A program made the position numbers and the translations under genes. The notes beneath the pieces are model-generated. The model ran no database searches. It was not told the origin of the DNA and worked only from the letters and a program-made list of their open reading frames with translations. This document shows, one piece after another, positions 17,581 to 25,534 of a stretch of DNA of 64,000 nucleotides. The stretch's first letter is position 1. The number at the start of each line of letters is the position of its first letter. Source of the DNA: Burkholderiaceae bacterium (GTDB lineage Bacteria; Pseudomonadota; Gammaproteobacteria; Burkholderiales; Burkholderiaceae_E); assembly GCA_023954015.1 (NCBI GenBank), contig JAMLIS010000004.1:150850-214849 (forward strand). Reading direction: 5' to 3'.

Positions 17581-20268
17581 TCAGTTCAATGCCAGGCGCG
17601 CGCGGATCGTCCCGGTTTCGCGATCGGGCTCGAGCGAGAATCCGAGCCGGCTCGCCAGCCGCAGCATGTCGTCGTTCTCGCCGAGAATCTCGCCGACGAT
17701 CTCGCGCGTTCCCTGGCGGCGGCAGTAGTCGACGATCTTCGACAGCAGCAGGCGGCCGAGTCCCTGTCCCTTGAGGTCGGAGCGCACGAGGATCGCGAAT
17801 TCGGCGGCGACGTTGTCCGGATCGGTGACGGTGCGCACGACGCCCAGCGTCTCGGCCTCGCCGTTCTCGCCGGCCGCGGCAGCGATGAATGCCATCTCGC
17901 GGTCGTAGTCGATCTGCGTGAGCCGCGCCATCTGCGAGTGTCCGAGCTGGCGCACCGAATCGAAGAAGCGGAAGCGCAGGTCCTCGGGCGTCATGTGGTC
18001 GAGCAACGTCTGGTGCGCCGGTTCGTCCTCGGGGCGAATCGGCCGCAGCAGGATCTCGCGCCCGCTTCGAAGAGCCGCCTTCTCCTCCAGGTTCTTCGGA
18101 TACGGACGGATCGCCAATCGACCCGGCCGGCGCGCGGATGCGTCGACCCGCATGTGCGCATCGACGCAGACCACGCCCGCGTCGCCGGCGAACAGTGGAT
18201 TGATGTCGATCTCGACGATCTCCGGAAGATCGACGACGAGCTGCGATACCTGGACGAGCGTGAGGCAGATGGCGCCCACGTCCGCGGCCGGCCGGTCGCG
18301 ATACGCGCCGAGCAGCTTGTCGATGCGCGTGCGCGCGATGAGTTCGCGCGCCAGCGGCAGGTTCAGCGGCGGCAGCCCGATCGCGTGATCGCGGATGACC
18401 TCCACCGCCCGCCCGCCTTCGCCGAACAGGATCACCGGGCCGAACAGCGGATCGGTCGTCACGCCGACGATCAGCTGGCGCGCGTTTCGCCGCGGCACCA
18501 TCGGCTGCAGCGTGAAGCCGGTGATGCGCGCGTTCGGCATGCGTTCGGAGACGCGCCGCGTCATGCCGAGCGCCGCAGTGCGAACGGCGTCGGCGCTTTC
18601 CAGGTTCAGCGCCACGCCGCCCACGTCCCACTTGCGGGCGATGTCGGGCGACAGCACGGTGAGCGCGATCGGATAACCGATGGTCTCGGCGACCTGCGCC
18701 GCATGCTCGAGCGACTCGGCGATGCGGGTCGGGACGACCGGAATGCCGTAGGCGGCGAGCACCGCCTTCGCATCGGGTTCGGACAGCAGCGCGCTGCCGG
18801 AGGCGAGCGCACGCTCGACGACGGCTCGTGCCGCAGCGACGTCGGGCCGGAATTCACTCGGCAACGACGGCGGCGTCTGCATCAGCATTTCCTGGTTGCG
18901 GTGAAAGTTCACCACGTGCAGGAAGGCTTTCACCGCGCTCGACGGCGTCTCGTAAGTGGGCAGGCCGGCCTCGGCGAACAGCCGTCGCGGCGCGGTCGCC
19001 GCACCGGCGCCCACCCAGCAGGTGAGAATGCGCGCCGCGCGCAGCTCGCGCGCGACGCCGATCACCGCCTGTGCGGCTTCCTCGCCCCGCGTGGTCGCGG
19101 TCGGCGCGTGCATGACGAGTGCCGCGTTCACGCCGGGATCGGCCAGCACCGCCTTCAGGCAATCTGCGTAGCGCCGACCCGGAGCGTTGACGCCTACGTC
19201 CACCGGATTGCCCGGCGACGAGGCGGCCGGCAACAGCTCGGCCAGGCGCCGCGTCGTGTCGTCGCCCAGGCGCGCGCAGCTGCCCCCGCCGAGCAGCAAC
19301 TCGTCGAGTGCCATCAGGCCGGCGCCGCCGCCGTTGTGGATGATCGCCAGCTTCTCGCCGCGGAACGCCTTCGCGCGACTGAGCGTCTCGACCGCGTCGA
19401 ACAGTTCGTCGATGTCGTACACGCGAAGAATGCCGGCGCGCCGCAGCGCCGCATCGAAGACGTCGTCCGGGCGCGCCAGCGCCCCCGAAAGCGTGGCCGG
19501 CGACTCGAGATCGGCGTCGTCGCGGGCAACGCGACCCGCCTTCACGGCGAGCACCGGCTTGTTGCGCGCCGCCGCGCGCGCGGCCGCCATGAAATTGCGC
19601 CGCTCGCGGATCCGCTCGATGTACAGCAGGATCGCGTCGGTGTCGGGATCGCTGCCCAGGTAGTCGAGAACGTCGCCGAAGTCGATGTCGTCGCAGTCGC
19701 CGAGCGCGACGAAATGCGAAAAGCCGATTCCCTTGGCGCGTGCCCAGTCGAGCACCGCGGTGCACAGCGCCCCCGACTGGGAAACGAAAGCGAGCTTGCC
19801 GGGCAACGCCGACACGTGGCTCAGGCTCGCGTTCAGGCCGACTCGCGGCACGAGCACGCCCAGGCTGCCCGCGCCGAGTACGCGCATCGAATGCCGGCGT
19901 GCGGCGGCGAGCATCGCCTCGCGCACCGACGCGCCGCCGGGATCGCGTCGGCCCGGCAGATCGTCGTGCACGACGATTGCCACCCGCGTGCCGCGCCGGC
20001 CGAGCGCGTCGATCGACGCGGCGATGGTCGGCGCAGGGCTGCAGATCACGGCAAGCTCCGGCGCCTGCGGCAGGCTGTCGACGTCGGGATAGGTGAGCAC
20101 GCCCGCGACCGAGCGATAGCGCGGATTCACCGGCATTACCGGCGCGTCGATCCCTCCCTCGAGCAGGTTGCGCATCAGCACGTTGCCGACGTGGCGCGGC
20201 TTGTTCGACGCGCCGACCACTGCGACCGAGCGCGGCTCGAACAGGTGAACGAGGCTGCGGACGCTCAT
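17581..20268 (-). CDS. Pat-like protein acetyltransferase (NDP-forming acyl-CoA synthetase domains + GNAT)
   Basis: The 895-residue protein has a CoA-binding domain (VAVVGASNKPRHVGNVLMRN near 15), a succinyl-CoA-ligase-like domain, an ATP-grasp domain (about 490-720) and a C-terminal GNAT domain (from about 735, acetyl-CoA loop DLKGQGLGR). E. coli PatZ and Salmonella Pat share this architecture and length. The SHTGAL segment that carries the catalytic histidine of true ADP-forming synthetases reads TLSGAL here (L260 in the His position), so it probably acetylates lysines, for example of AMP-forming acyl-CoA ligases, rather than making acyl-CoA. The ATG at 20268 overlaps the DUF808 stop. Confidence 0.85.
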   Translation of the reverse strand: MSVRSLVHLFEPRSVAVVGASNKPRHVGNVLMRNLLEGGIDAPVMPVNPRYRSVAGVLTYPDVDSLPQAPELAVICSPAPTIAASIDALGRRGTRVAIVVHDDLPGRRDPGGASVREAMLAAARRHSMRVLGAGSLGVLVPRVGLNASLSHVSALPGKLAFVSQSGALCTAVLDWARAKGIGFSHFVALGDCDDIDFGDVLDYLGSDPDTDAILLYIERIRERRNFMAAARAAARNKPVLAVKAGRVARDDADLESPATLSGALARPDDVFDAALRRAGILRVYDIDELFDAVETLSRAKAFRGEKLAIIHNGGGAGLMALDELLLGGGSCARLGDDTTRRLAELLPAASSPGNPVDVGVNAPGRRYADCLKAVLADPGVNAALVMHAPTATTRGEEAAQAVIGVARELRAARILTCWVGAGAATAPRRLFAEAGLPTYETPSSAVKAFLHVVNFHRNQEMLMQTPPSLPSEFRPDVAAARAVVERALASGSALLSEPDAKAVLAAYGIPVVPTRIAESLEHAAQVAETIGYPIALTVLSPDIARKWDVGGVALNLESADAVRTAALGMTRRVSERMPNARITGFTLQPMVPRRNARQLIVGVTTDPLFGPVILFGEGGRAVEVIRDHAIGLPPLNLPLARELIARTRIDKLLGAYRDRPAADVGAICLTLVQVSQLVVDLPEIVEIDINPLFAGDAGVVCVDAHMRVDASARRPGRLAIRPYPKNLEEKAALRSGREILLRPIRPEDEPAHQTLLDHMTPEDLRFRFFDSVRQLGHSQMARLTQIDYDREMAFIAAAAGENGEAETLGVVRTVTDPDNVAAEFAILVRSDLKGQGLGRLLLSKIVDYCRRQGTREIVGEILGENDDMLRLASRLGFSLEPDRETGTIRARLALN

Positions 20269-21224
20269 CGCGTATCGACCGGGCGCAGGGCGGAGATTGC
20301 GCGCTGCCCGCCGAGCACCGCGGCGAGAACGACGGCACCGACGACGACGCCGATCGCCGCGTTCAAGAGCATCGGCCCGAGCATCCCGACCACGTCGCCG
20401 AAGATCGGCGCATCGTCGATCGGGTCGATCAGCCGCTCGAGCCACGACTCGACGCCGGGAACGCCGTGCGAGAGGATGCCGCCGCCGACGAGGAACATCG
20501 CCGCCGTGCCGACGACCGACAGCGTCTTCATCAACCACGGCGAGGCGCGCACGACGGCAGCGCCGAACAGCCGCTGCATGCGATCGAGGAAGCCGGCACC
20601 GCGCTGCGCGAGCAGGCGCAGGCCCAGGTCGTCTAGCTTGACGATGCCGGCGACGAGACCGTAGACGCCGACGGTCATCAGCACTGCGACGGCGGCGAGA
20701 ACGCCGACCTTCACGGCGAAGCCGGCGGCCGCTACCGCACCGAGCGAGATCGTGATGATCTCGGCCGACAGGATGAAGTCGGTGCGCACCGCGCCTTCGA
20801 TCTTCGTCTTCTCCATCGTCTCGGGCGCTTTCGCAGGCATCGCCTGGCCGTCGACCGGCGCAGCCGGAGCGCGCGTCGCATGCCGCTTGCCGTGGAACAG
20901 GCGATGCGCGATCTTCTCGAAGCCTTCGTAGCAGAGGTATGCACCGCCGGCCATCAGCAGCGGCGCGATCGCCCACGGCGCGAAGGCGCTTATCGCCAGT
21001 GCAGCCGGCACGAGGATCACCTTGTTGCGAAGCGAACCCTTGGCCACCGCCCAGACCACGGGCAGTTCGCGATCGGCATGAACGCCGGAGACCTGCTGCG
21101 CGTTCAGGGCAAGATCGTCGCCGAGCACGCCCACGGTCTTCCTGGTCGCGACCTTCGTCATCGTGGAGACGTCGTCGAGGACGCTCGCGATGTCGTCGAG
21201 AAGTGCGAGCAGCGTCGTCGCCAT
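20265..21224 (-). CDS. DUF808 family inner-membrane protein (YedI-like)
   Basis: The 319-residue protein begins MATTLLALLDDIASVLDDV and continues with KVATRKTVGVLGDDLALNAQ, the signature of DUF808/YedI. It has five or six predicted membrane segments. Function is unknown. I used the ATG at 21224 because it matches the family N-terminus; nine further codons are open upstream. It begins 5 nt after the cytochrome stop and overlaps the Pat-like gene, so the three genes probably share a transcript. Confidence 0.82.
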   Translation of the reverse strand: MATTLLALLDDIASVLDDVSTMTKVATRKTVGVLGDDLALNAQQVSGVHADRELPVVWAVAKGSLRNKVILVPAALAISAFAPWAIAPLLMAGGAYLCYEGFEKIAHRLFHGKRHATRAPAAPVDGQAMPAKAPETMEKTKIEGAVRTDFILSAEIITISLGAVAAAGFAVKVGVLAAVAVLMTVGVYGLVAGIVKLDDLGLRLLAQRGAGFLDRMQRLFGAAVVRASPWLMKTLSVVGTAAMFLVGGGILSHGVPGVESWLERLIDPIDDAPIFGDVVGMLGPMLLNAAIGVVVGAVVLAAVLGGQRAISALRPVDTR

Positions 21225-21229
21225 GGCAC

Positions 21230-21604
21230 CTAGCGCGCCGCCACGCCGCACAGGTCCTGCGGACAGGGAAAATGGTAGTAGCGCTCGTTCAGGTACTGCG
21301 CCACCGCATCGATCTCGTCGCGCTGCCAGGCGCCGCCGAGGAAGCGATCCCAGCGCCAGACGTACGCGCGGATCTGGTCGAAGTCGCCGGCGCGCCGCGG
21401 GTCGCGCGAGTGAACGCTGCGTTCGTGGCAGCCGGTGCAGCGACTTTCGTAGAGCGCAGCGCCGAGCGAACCGGGTTGCGCCGCCCGTGCGGAGTGCAGG
21501 CCGGTGCTCGCAGCCGCTACGACGGCGAGGAGTGCGCCGGCGGCCCGTACCGACGCGGGGCGACGCGCGCGCGGCACGGCCGCGCGGTGCGGGCGTGGCT
21601 TCAT
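21230..21604 (-). CDS. Small monoheme c-type cytochrome
   Basis: The 124-residue protein has an N-terminal signal peptide with a long basic n-region (MKPRPHRAAVPRARR, hydrophobic core, cut near ARA-A) and one heme-binding CTGCH. The mature part contains no methionine, so the usual His/Met axial pair is impossible; a His or an open site must serve. Two more cysteines (FPCPQDLC) near the C-terminus may form a disulfide. It lies 94 bp after sdhB. Its electron partner is unknown. Confidence 0.8.
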   Translation of the reverse strand: MKPRPHRAAVPRARRPASVRAAGALLAVVAAASTGLHSARAAQPGSLGAALYESRCTGCHERSVHSRDPRRAGDFDQIRAYVWRWDRFLGGAWQRDEIDAVAQYLNERYYHFPCPQDLCGVAAR

Positions 21605-21698
21605 CGAGATCTCCCGTGGACCGTGATCGACGGGCTCCAATGTACGCGAGAAAGCCAGGGATCCGGCCGCCGCGGGCTTCTCGACGGCGCCTGCGCCG

Positions 21699-22394
21699 CT
21701 ACGAGGAATCCTTCACCAGCGCAGTGCGAATCTGCTCGATGGCGTGCGACGGGCTCAGGCCCTTCGGGCAGACTTCGGTGCAGTTCATGATCGTGCGGCA
21801 GCGATACAGGCGATATACGTCGTCGAGAAAGGCCAGGCGCTCGCTGCGCGCCGTGTCTCGGCTATCGGTGATGAAGCGCCAGGCCTGCAGCAGCCCGGCC
21901 GGCCCGATGAACTTGTCGGGGTTCCACCAGTACGACGGGCAGAAACCGCTGCAGCAGGCGCACAGGATGCATTCGTACAGGCCGTTCAGCCGCTCGCGCT
22001 CGTCGGGTGACTGCAGCCGCTCGCGCTCGGGCATCGGACGATCGTCGACCACGTACGGACGGATCGCGTGGTAGTGCGCGAAGAACTGCGTCATGTCGAC
22101 GACCAGATCGCGCACCACCGGAAAGCCCGGCAACGGCCGCAGCACGACCGGTTCCTTCAACTCGGATATCGCGTGGATGCAGGCCAGGCCGTTGCGTCCG
22201 TTGATGTTCATCGCGTCCGAACCGCAGACGCCCTCGCGGCACGAACGCCGGAACGAAAGGCTGTCGTCGACTTCCTTCAGGCGCAGCAGCACATCGAGCA
22301 GCATCCGGTCGGTGTGACGCAACTCGACCTCGTAGTCCTGCATGCGCGGACGCACGTCGACATCGGGGTCGAAGCGGTAGATGCTCACTTTCAT
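21699..22394 (-). CDS. sdhB: Succinate dehydrogenase iron-sulfur subunit
   Basis: The 231-residue protein has the [2Fe-2S] motif SCREGVCGSD...GLAC and the two ferredoxin-like motifs CILCACCSGFCP and CRTIMNCTEVCP for the [4Fe-4S] and [3Fe-4S] clusters. It carries electrons from the flavoprotein to quinone. The ATG at 22392-22394 overlaps the sdhD stop. The usual gene order is sdhCDAB, but the flavoprotein gene sdhA is absent here and nowhere else in the window. Confidence 0.93.
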   Translation of the reverse strand: MKVSIYRFDPDVDVRPRMQDYEVELRHTDRMLLDVLLRLKEVDDSLSFRRSCREGVCGSDAMNINGRNGLACIHAISELKEPVVLRPLPGFPVVRDLVVDMTQFFAHYHAIRPYVVDDRPMPERERLQSPDERERLNGLYECILCACCSGFCPSYWWNPDKFIGPAGLLQAWRFITDSRDTARSERLAFLDDVYRLYRCRTIMNCTEVCPKGLSPSHAIEQIRTALVKDSS

Positions 22395-22723
22395 GGCTGC
22401 CCCATCAGGATCATCGCGACGCGGATCTGCACCGCAACGAGGAGGAACGCGACGACTGCGAGCAACGGCAGGCGCACCGCGGGTGCGTGGACGTAGTCCA
22501 GAACGACGTCGCGCACGCCGATCCAGCCGTGCAGCCCCATCGAGACGAAGAACGCGAGGATCAGCACGGCGCCATGCGCGCTCGTGGCGAGCGCATGCCA
22601 GCGCTCCCAGGCCGAGCCGCCGGTCACGGCCAGCCGGACGATGCCCAATGCGAGCAGCACGAGGATCGCGATCGCCGAGAAGCGTTGCAGCAGCCACGCC
22701 CGCTGCCCGGAGAAGACCCTCAT
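22391..22723 (-). CDS. sdhD: Succinate dehydrogenase membrane anchor subunit
   Basis: The 110-residue protein has three predicted membrane helices and HGWIGVRDVVLDY, the conserved heme/quinone-site motif of SdhD. The ATG at 22723 overlaps the sdhC stop (ATGA); an alternative ATG at 22735 would add four residues. It anchors the enzyme to the inner membrane together with SdhC. Confidence 0.88.
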   Translation of the reverse strand: MRVFSGQRAWLLQRFSAIAILVLLALGIVRLAVTGGSAWERWHALATSAHGAVLILAFFVSMGLHGWIGVRDVVLDYVHAPAVRLPLLAVVAFLLVAVQIRVAMILMGQP

Positions 22724-23127
22724 CGCAGCCCCCATGCGAGTAGCCACAGCACGGCCGCGACGATGCCGGCGCCGATCGAGATCGCGGCGCTGGTGCGCGC
22801 CTGCGGCAGCCGATGGCCGACGCCCACGTCCATGAACAGGTGGCGCACGCCGGCGAAGATGTGATGCACGAGGGCCCAGACGCCGACGAACAGCAGCGGT
22901 GCGTACCACGAGCGCGTCGCGCCGTGCACGACCGAGTCGAAGCCCTGCGGGCTGCGCAGCGATTCGGCCAGGGCACTTGCCAGCAGCGGCAGCGAGACGG
23001 CGAGCACGACCCCGGAGACGCGATGCAGGATCGAAGCGATCGCGCCGACCGGATAGCGGATCTGCGCGAGATTCAGGAACTTCGGCAACTGCCGAGCCGC
23101 ACCGGGTGCTGCCGTCTGCCGTTGCAT
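22720..23127 (-). CDS. sdhC: Succinate dehydrogenase cytochrome b556 subunit
   Basis: The 135-residue protein carries the SdhC signatures SILHRVSGVVL near residue 35 and HHIFAGVRHLFMD near 90, the latter with the heme-ligand histidine, in three membrane helices. It begins 13 bp after sufT, so the sdhCDB genes appear to be joined to the suf operon. It is standard in length and sequence for betaproteobacteria. Confidence 0.9.
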   Translation of the reverse strand: MQRQTAAPGAARQLPKFLNLAQIRYPVGAIASILHRVSGVVLAVSLPLLASALAESLRSPQGFDSVVHGATRSWYAPLLFVGVWALVHHIFAGVRHLFMDVGVGHRLPQARTSAAISIGAGIVAAVLWLLAWGLR

Positions 23128-23140
23128 GCCACTCCTCCGG

Positions 23141-23713
23141 CTAGAACATTCCCATCTCCAGGCGCGCCGCTTCGCTCATCATGTAGCGCGTCCACGGCGG
23201 GTCGAAGACCAGGTCGACTTTCGCCTGGTCGACGCCCGGAATCTTCAGCAGCTTCTCGCGTGCCTCGTCGCACATCAAAGTGCCCATGCCGCACCCCGGT
23301 GCGGTGACCGTCATCTGCACGTCCAGGCGAAAGCTGCCGTGATCGATGTTGCTGCAGACGCAACTGTAGACGAGCCCGAGATTGACGATATCCATCGGGA
23401 TTTCGGGGTCGTAGCAGGTGCCGAGCACCTTCCAGGCGGCCTCCTCGATCAGTTCGGGCGTAGGCGCCTTGTCGGCGAAGAGATCCGCGACGCCGGGCAC
23501 GACGAGCGGCTCGAGTCCGAGCGCTTCTGCATACTGCTCCTCGACGCGGTACAGGTTGCCCTCGACCATGACGGTGATCGTGCCGCCCAGGCGCTGCGTC
23601 ACCTGGCCGGGCCTGCCGGCCATCAGCGTCACCGACGTGCCCCACGGCACCTCGACGGCAGGACACGATTGCTCGATCGTGAACTCCTGCGCCTGTCCAT
23701 GTCTGCTGCCCAT
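23141..23713 (-). CDS. sufT: Putative Fe-S cluster assembly protein SufT
   Basis: The 190-residue protein has an N-terminal extension rich in beta strands and a C-terminal MIP18/DUF59 domain (VLGTCYDPEIPMDIVNLGLVY, then TAPGCGMG and VDLVFDPPW). This matches the SufT family, which helps mature Fe-S proteins. The ATG at 23713 follows GAGG; a longer ATG at 23764 would overlap sufU. It lies between sufU and sdhC in one minus-strand run. Confidence 0.88.
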   Translation of the reverse strand: MGSRHGQAQEFTIEQSCPAVEVPWGTSVTLMAGRPGQVTQRLGGTITVMVEGNLYRVEEQYAEALGLEPLVVPGVADLFADKAPTPELIEEAAWKVLGTCYDPEIPMDIVNLGLVYSCVCSNIDHGSFRLDVQMTVTAPGCGMGTLMCDEAREKLLKIPGVDQAKVDLVFDPPWTRYMMSEAARLEMGMF

Positions 23714-23723
23714 CAGTCGTACC

Positions 23724-24176
23724 TCACTCGGTTTTCGCCCGCTCGCCGTGTCCGGCGAGCGCATTGTGCAGGGTGTGCCAGGCGAGCGTCGCGCACTTCA
23801 CCCGAACCGGGAATTCGCGCACGCCCGACAGCGCGACCAGCTTTCCGAAATCGCGCTCGGGCGGCTGCTGGTCGGTGAGAAGAGCGTGCACGTCGCGAAA
23901 CAGCGCCTCGATCTCCTCGATCGACCGTCCCTTCACCGCCTCGGTCATCAGCGAAGCCGACGCGGTGGAGATCGCGCAGCCGTGGCCGACGAAACTCACG
24001 TCGTCGACGCGCCCGTCGCTCACGCGCAGATAGACGGTGAGCTGGTCTCCGCACAGCGGGTTGTGCCCGTCGGCACTCCGATCGGCCTCGGGCATTTCGT
24101 GAAAGTTCCGCGGCTTGCGGTTGTGATCGAAGATCACTTCCTGGTACAGCTCGCGAAGATCGCCGCGCGAATTCAT
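23724..24176 (-). CDS. sufU: SUF-system scaffold/sulfurtransferase SufU
   Basis: The 150-residue protein has the IscU-like fold of SufU with C42-G-D44, C67 (GHGCAIS) and C128 (KCATLAW), the zinc/sulfur-accepting residues of this family. It takes sulfur from SufS and passes it to SufBCD. It follows sufS by 76 bp containing a short tandem repeat. No sufE gene is present, which fits a SufU-based system. Confidence 0.92.
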   Translation of the reverse strand: MNSRGDLRELYQEVIFDHNRKPRNFHEMPEADRSADGHNPLCGDQLTVYLRVSDGRVDDVSFVGHGCAISTASASLMTEAVKGRSIEEIEALFRDVHALLTDQQPPERDFGKLVALSGVREFPVRVKCATLAWHTLHNALAGHGERAKTE

Positions 24177-24186
24177 CGTGCTTTCT

Positions 24187-24228
24187 CGCCGTCGTTCATG
24201 CGTCGTCGTTCATGCGCCGTCGCTCATC
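24187..24228. repeat. Three tandem 14-bp repeats between sufS and sufU
   Basis: Three adjacent units (CGCCGTCGTTCATG, CGTCGTCGTTCATG, CGCCGTCGCTCATC) differ at one to three positions. On the sufU coding strand they supply repeated ATGAACGACG starts, the last of which encodes an 8-codon mini-frame whose stop overlaps the sufU ATG. It may be slippage noise or a translational coupling device. Confidence 0.6.
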
Positions 24229-24252
24229 TGCGTCGCCGGTCCGTCCGCCTTG

Positions 24253-25524
24253 TCATCTGCCGTCGAACAGATCCTGCGCCCGGCGGATCGCCGCCGCCAG
24301 TGCATCGACGTCGGACTCGTCGTTGTACAGCGCCAGCGACGCTCGCGCCGTTCCGGGGATGCCGAAGCGCTTCATCAGCGGCATCGTGCAGTGATGGCCG
24401 GCACGGATCGCGACTCCTTCGGTGTCGAGAATCGTCCCGAGATCGTGCGGATGGATGCCATCGATCGTGAAGGACAGGATGCCGGCCTTGCCGGGAGCGG
24501 TTCCGATCAACCGCAGGCCCGGAATGGATTCGAGCGCGCGCGTTCCGTACGCCAGCAGCGCGTGTTCGTGCGCCGCGATGCGCTCGATGCCGACCTCACG
24601 CAGGTAGTCGATCGCTGCGCCGAGCGCCACGACTCCCGCGATGTTCGGCGTGCCCGCCTCGAAACGCTGCGGCGCGTCGGCCCAGGTACTCGCCTCGAAA
24701 GCGACGGTGCGGATCATGTCGCCGCCACCCTGCCACGGAGGCATCGCCTGCAGCAGGTCGTACCGGCCGTACAGCGCGCCGACGCCGGTGGGCCCGTACA
24801 CCTTGTGTCCGGAGAATGCGTAGAAGTCGCAGCCGATCGACTGCACGTCGACCGCCGTGTGCGCGACCGCCTGGGCGCCATCGACGAGCACCATCGCACC
24901 GACCGCGTGCGCGCGCTGCACGAGTCGAGCGACCGGATTGACGGTTCCGAGGGCGTTCGAGACGTGCGCCACCGCGACGAGCCGGGTGCGCGCTCCGAGC
25001 ATCGCGTCGAAGGCATCGAGATCGAGCGCACCGCCGTCGCCGATCGGCGCCACGCGCAACACGGCTCCTGTCTGCGCACAGGCGAGCTGCCACGGAACGA
25101 TGTTGGAGTGGTGCTCCATCGTCGTGACGAGGATTTCGTCGCCGGGCTTCAGGTTCGATCGCGCCCAGCTGTTCGCGACCAGGTTGACCGCCTCGGTCGT
25201 GCCCCGCGTGAAGACGATCTCGTCGCTGCGCTGCGCGTTCAGCAACGCGCGTACGCGCTCGCGCGATTCCTCGTACAGATCGGTGGAATGCTGCGAAAGC
25301 CAGTGCACGCCGCGATGGATGTTCGCGTTCGACTCGCGGTAGTAGCGCGCCTCGGCGTCGATCACCGACTCGGGTTTCTGGGTCGTCGCGGCATTGTCGA
25401 GATAGACCAGACGCTTGCCGCGCACCCGCCGCGACAGGATCGGGAAGTCGGCCGCGCGGCTCGCCACGCCGGCGGTCGGCGCCGCTTCGCCGGCCACGCT
25501 CCCGCTCTGCAGTGCAACGCTCAT
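24253..25524 (-). CDS. sufS: Cysteine desulfurase SufS
   Basis: The 423-residue PLP enzyme shows YLDNAATTQKP near 42, TRGTTEAVNLVA, the PLP lysine in FSGHKVYGPTG and the catalytic cysteine in RAGHHC. It releases sulfur from cysteine as a persulfide for cluster assembly. The ATG at 25524 lies 10 nt after the sufD stop. An N-terminal extension of about 25 residues (ALQSGSVAGEAAPTAG) precedes the conserved core. Confidence 0.93.
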   Translation of the reverse strand: MSVALQSGSVAGEAAPTAGVASRAADFPILSRRVRGKRLVYLDNAATTQKPESVIDAEARYYRESNANIHRGVHWLSQHSTDLYEESRERVRALLNAQRSDEIVFTRGTTEAVNLVANSWARSNLKPGDEILVTTMEHHSNIVPWQLACAQTGAVLRVAPIGDGGALDLDAFDAMLGARTRLVAVAHVSNALGTVNPVARLVQRAHAVGAMVLVDGAQAVAHTAVDVQSIGCDFYAFSGHKVYGPTGVGALYGRYDLLQAMPPWQGGGDMIRTVAFEASTWADAPQRFEAGTPNIAGVVALGAAIDYLREVGIERIAAHEHALLAYGTRALESIPGLRLIGTAPGKAGILSFTIDGIHPHDLGTILDTEGVAIRAGHHCTMPLMKRFGIPGTARASLALYNDESDVDALAAAIRRAQDLFDGR

Positions 25525-25534
25525 CGGACTCGCC

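Noticed and set aside
14125..20664. A single open frame of over 2,000 codons on the plus strand, covering the amidohydrolase, kinase and Pat-like genes.
   Set aside because: It is antisense or out of frame to three genes with clear domain motifs. High GC removes stop codons, and its translation is Arg/Asp/His-rich with no recognisable domain.
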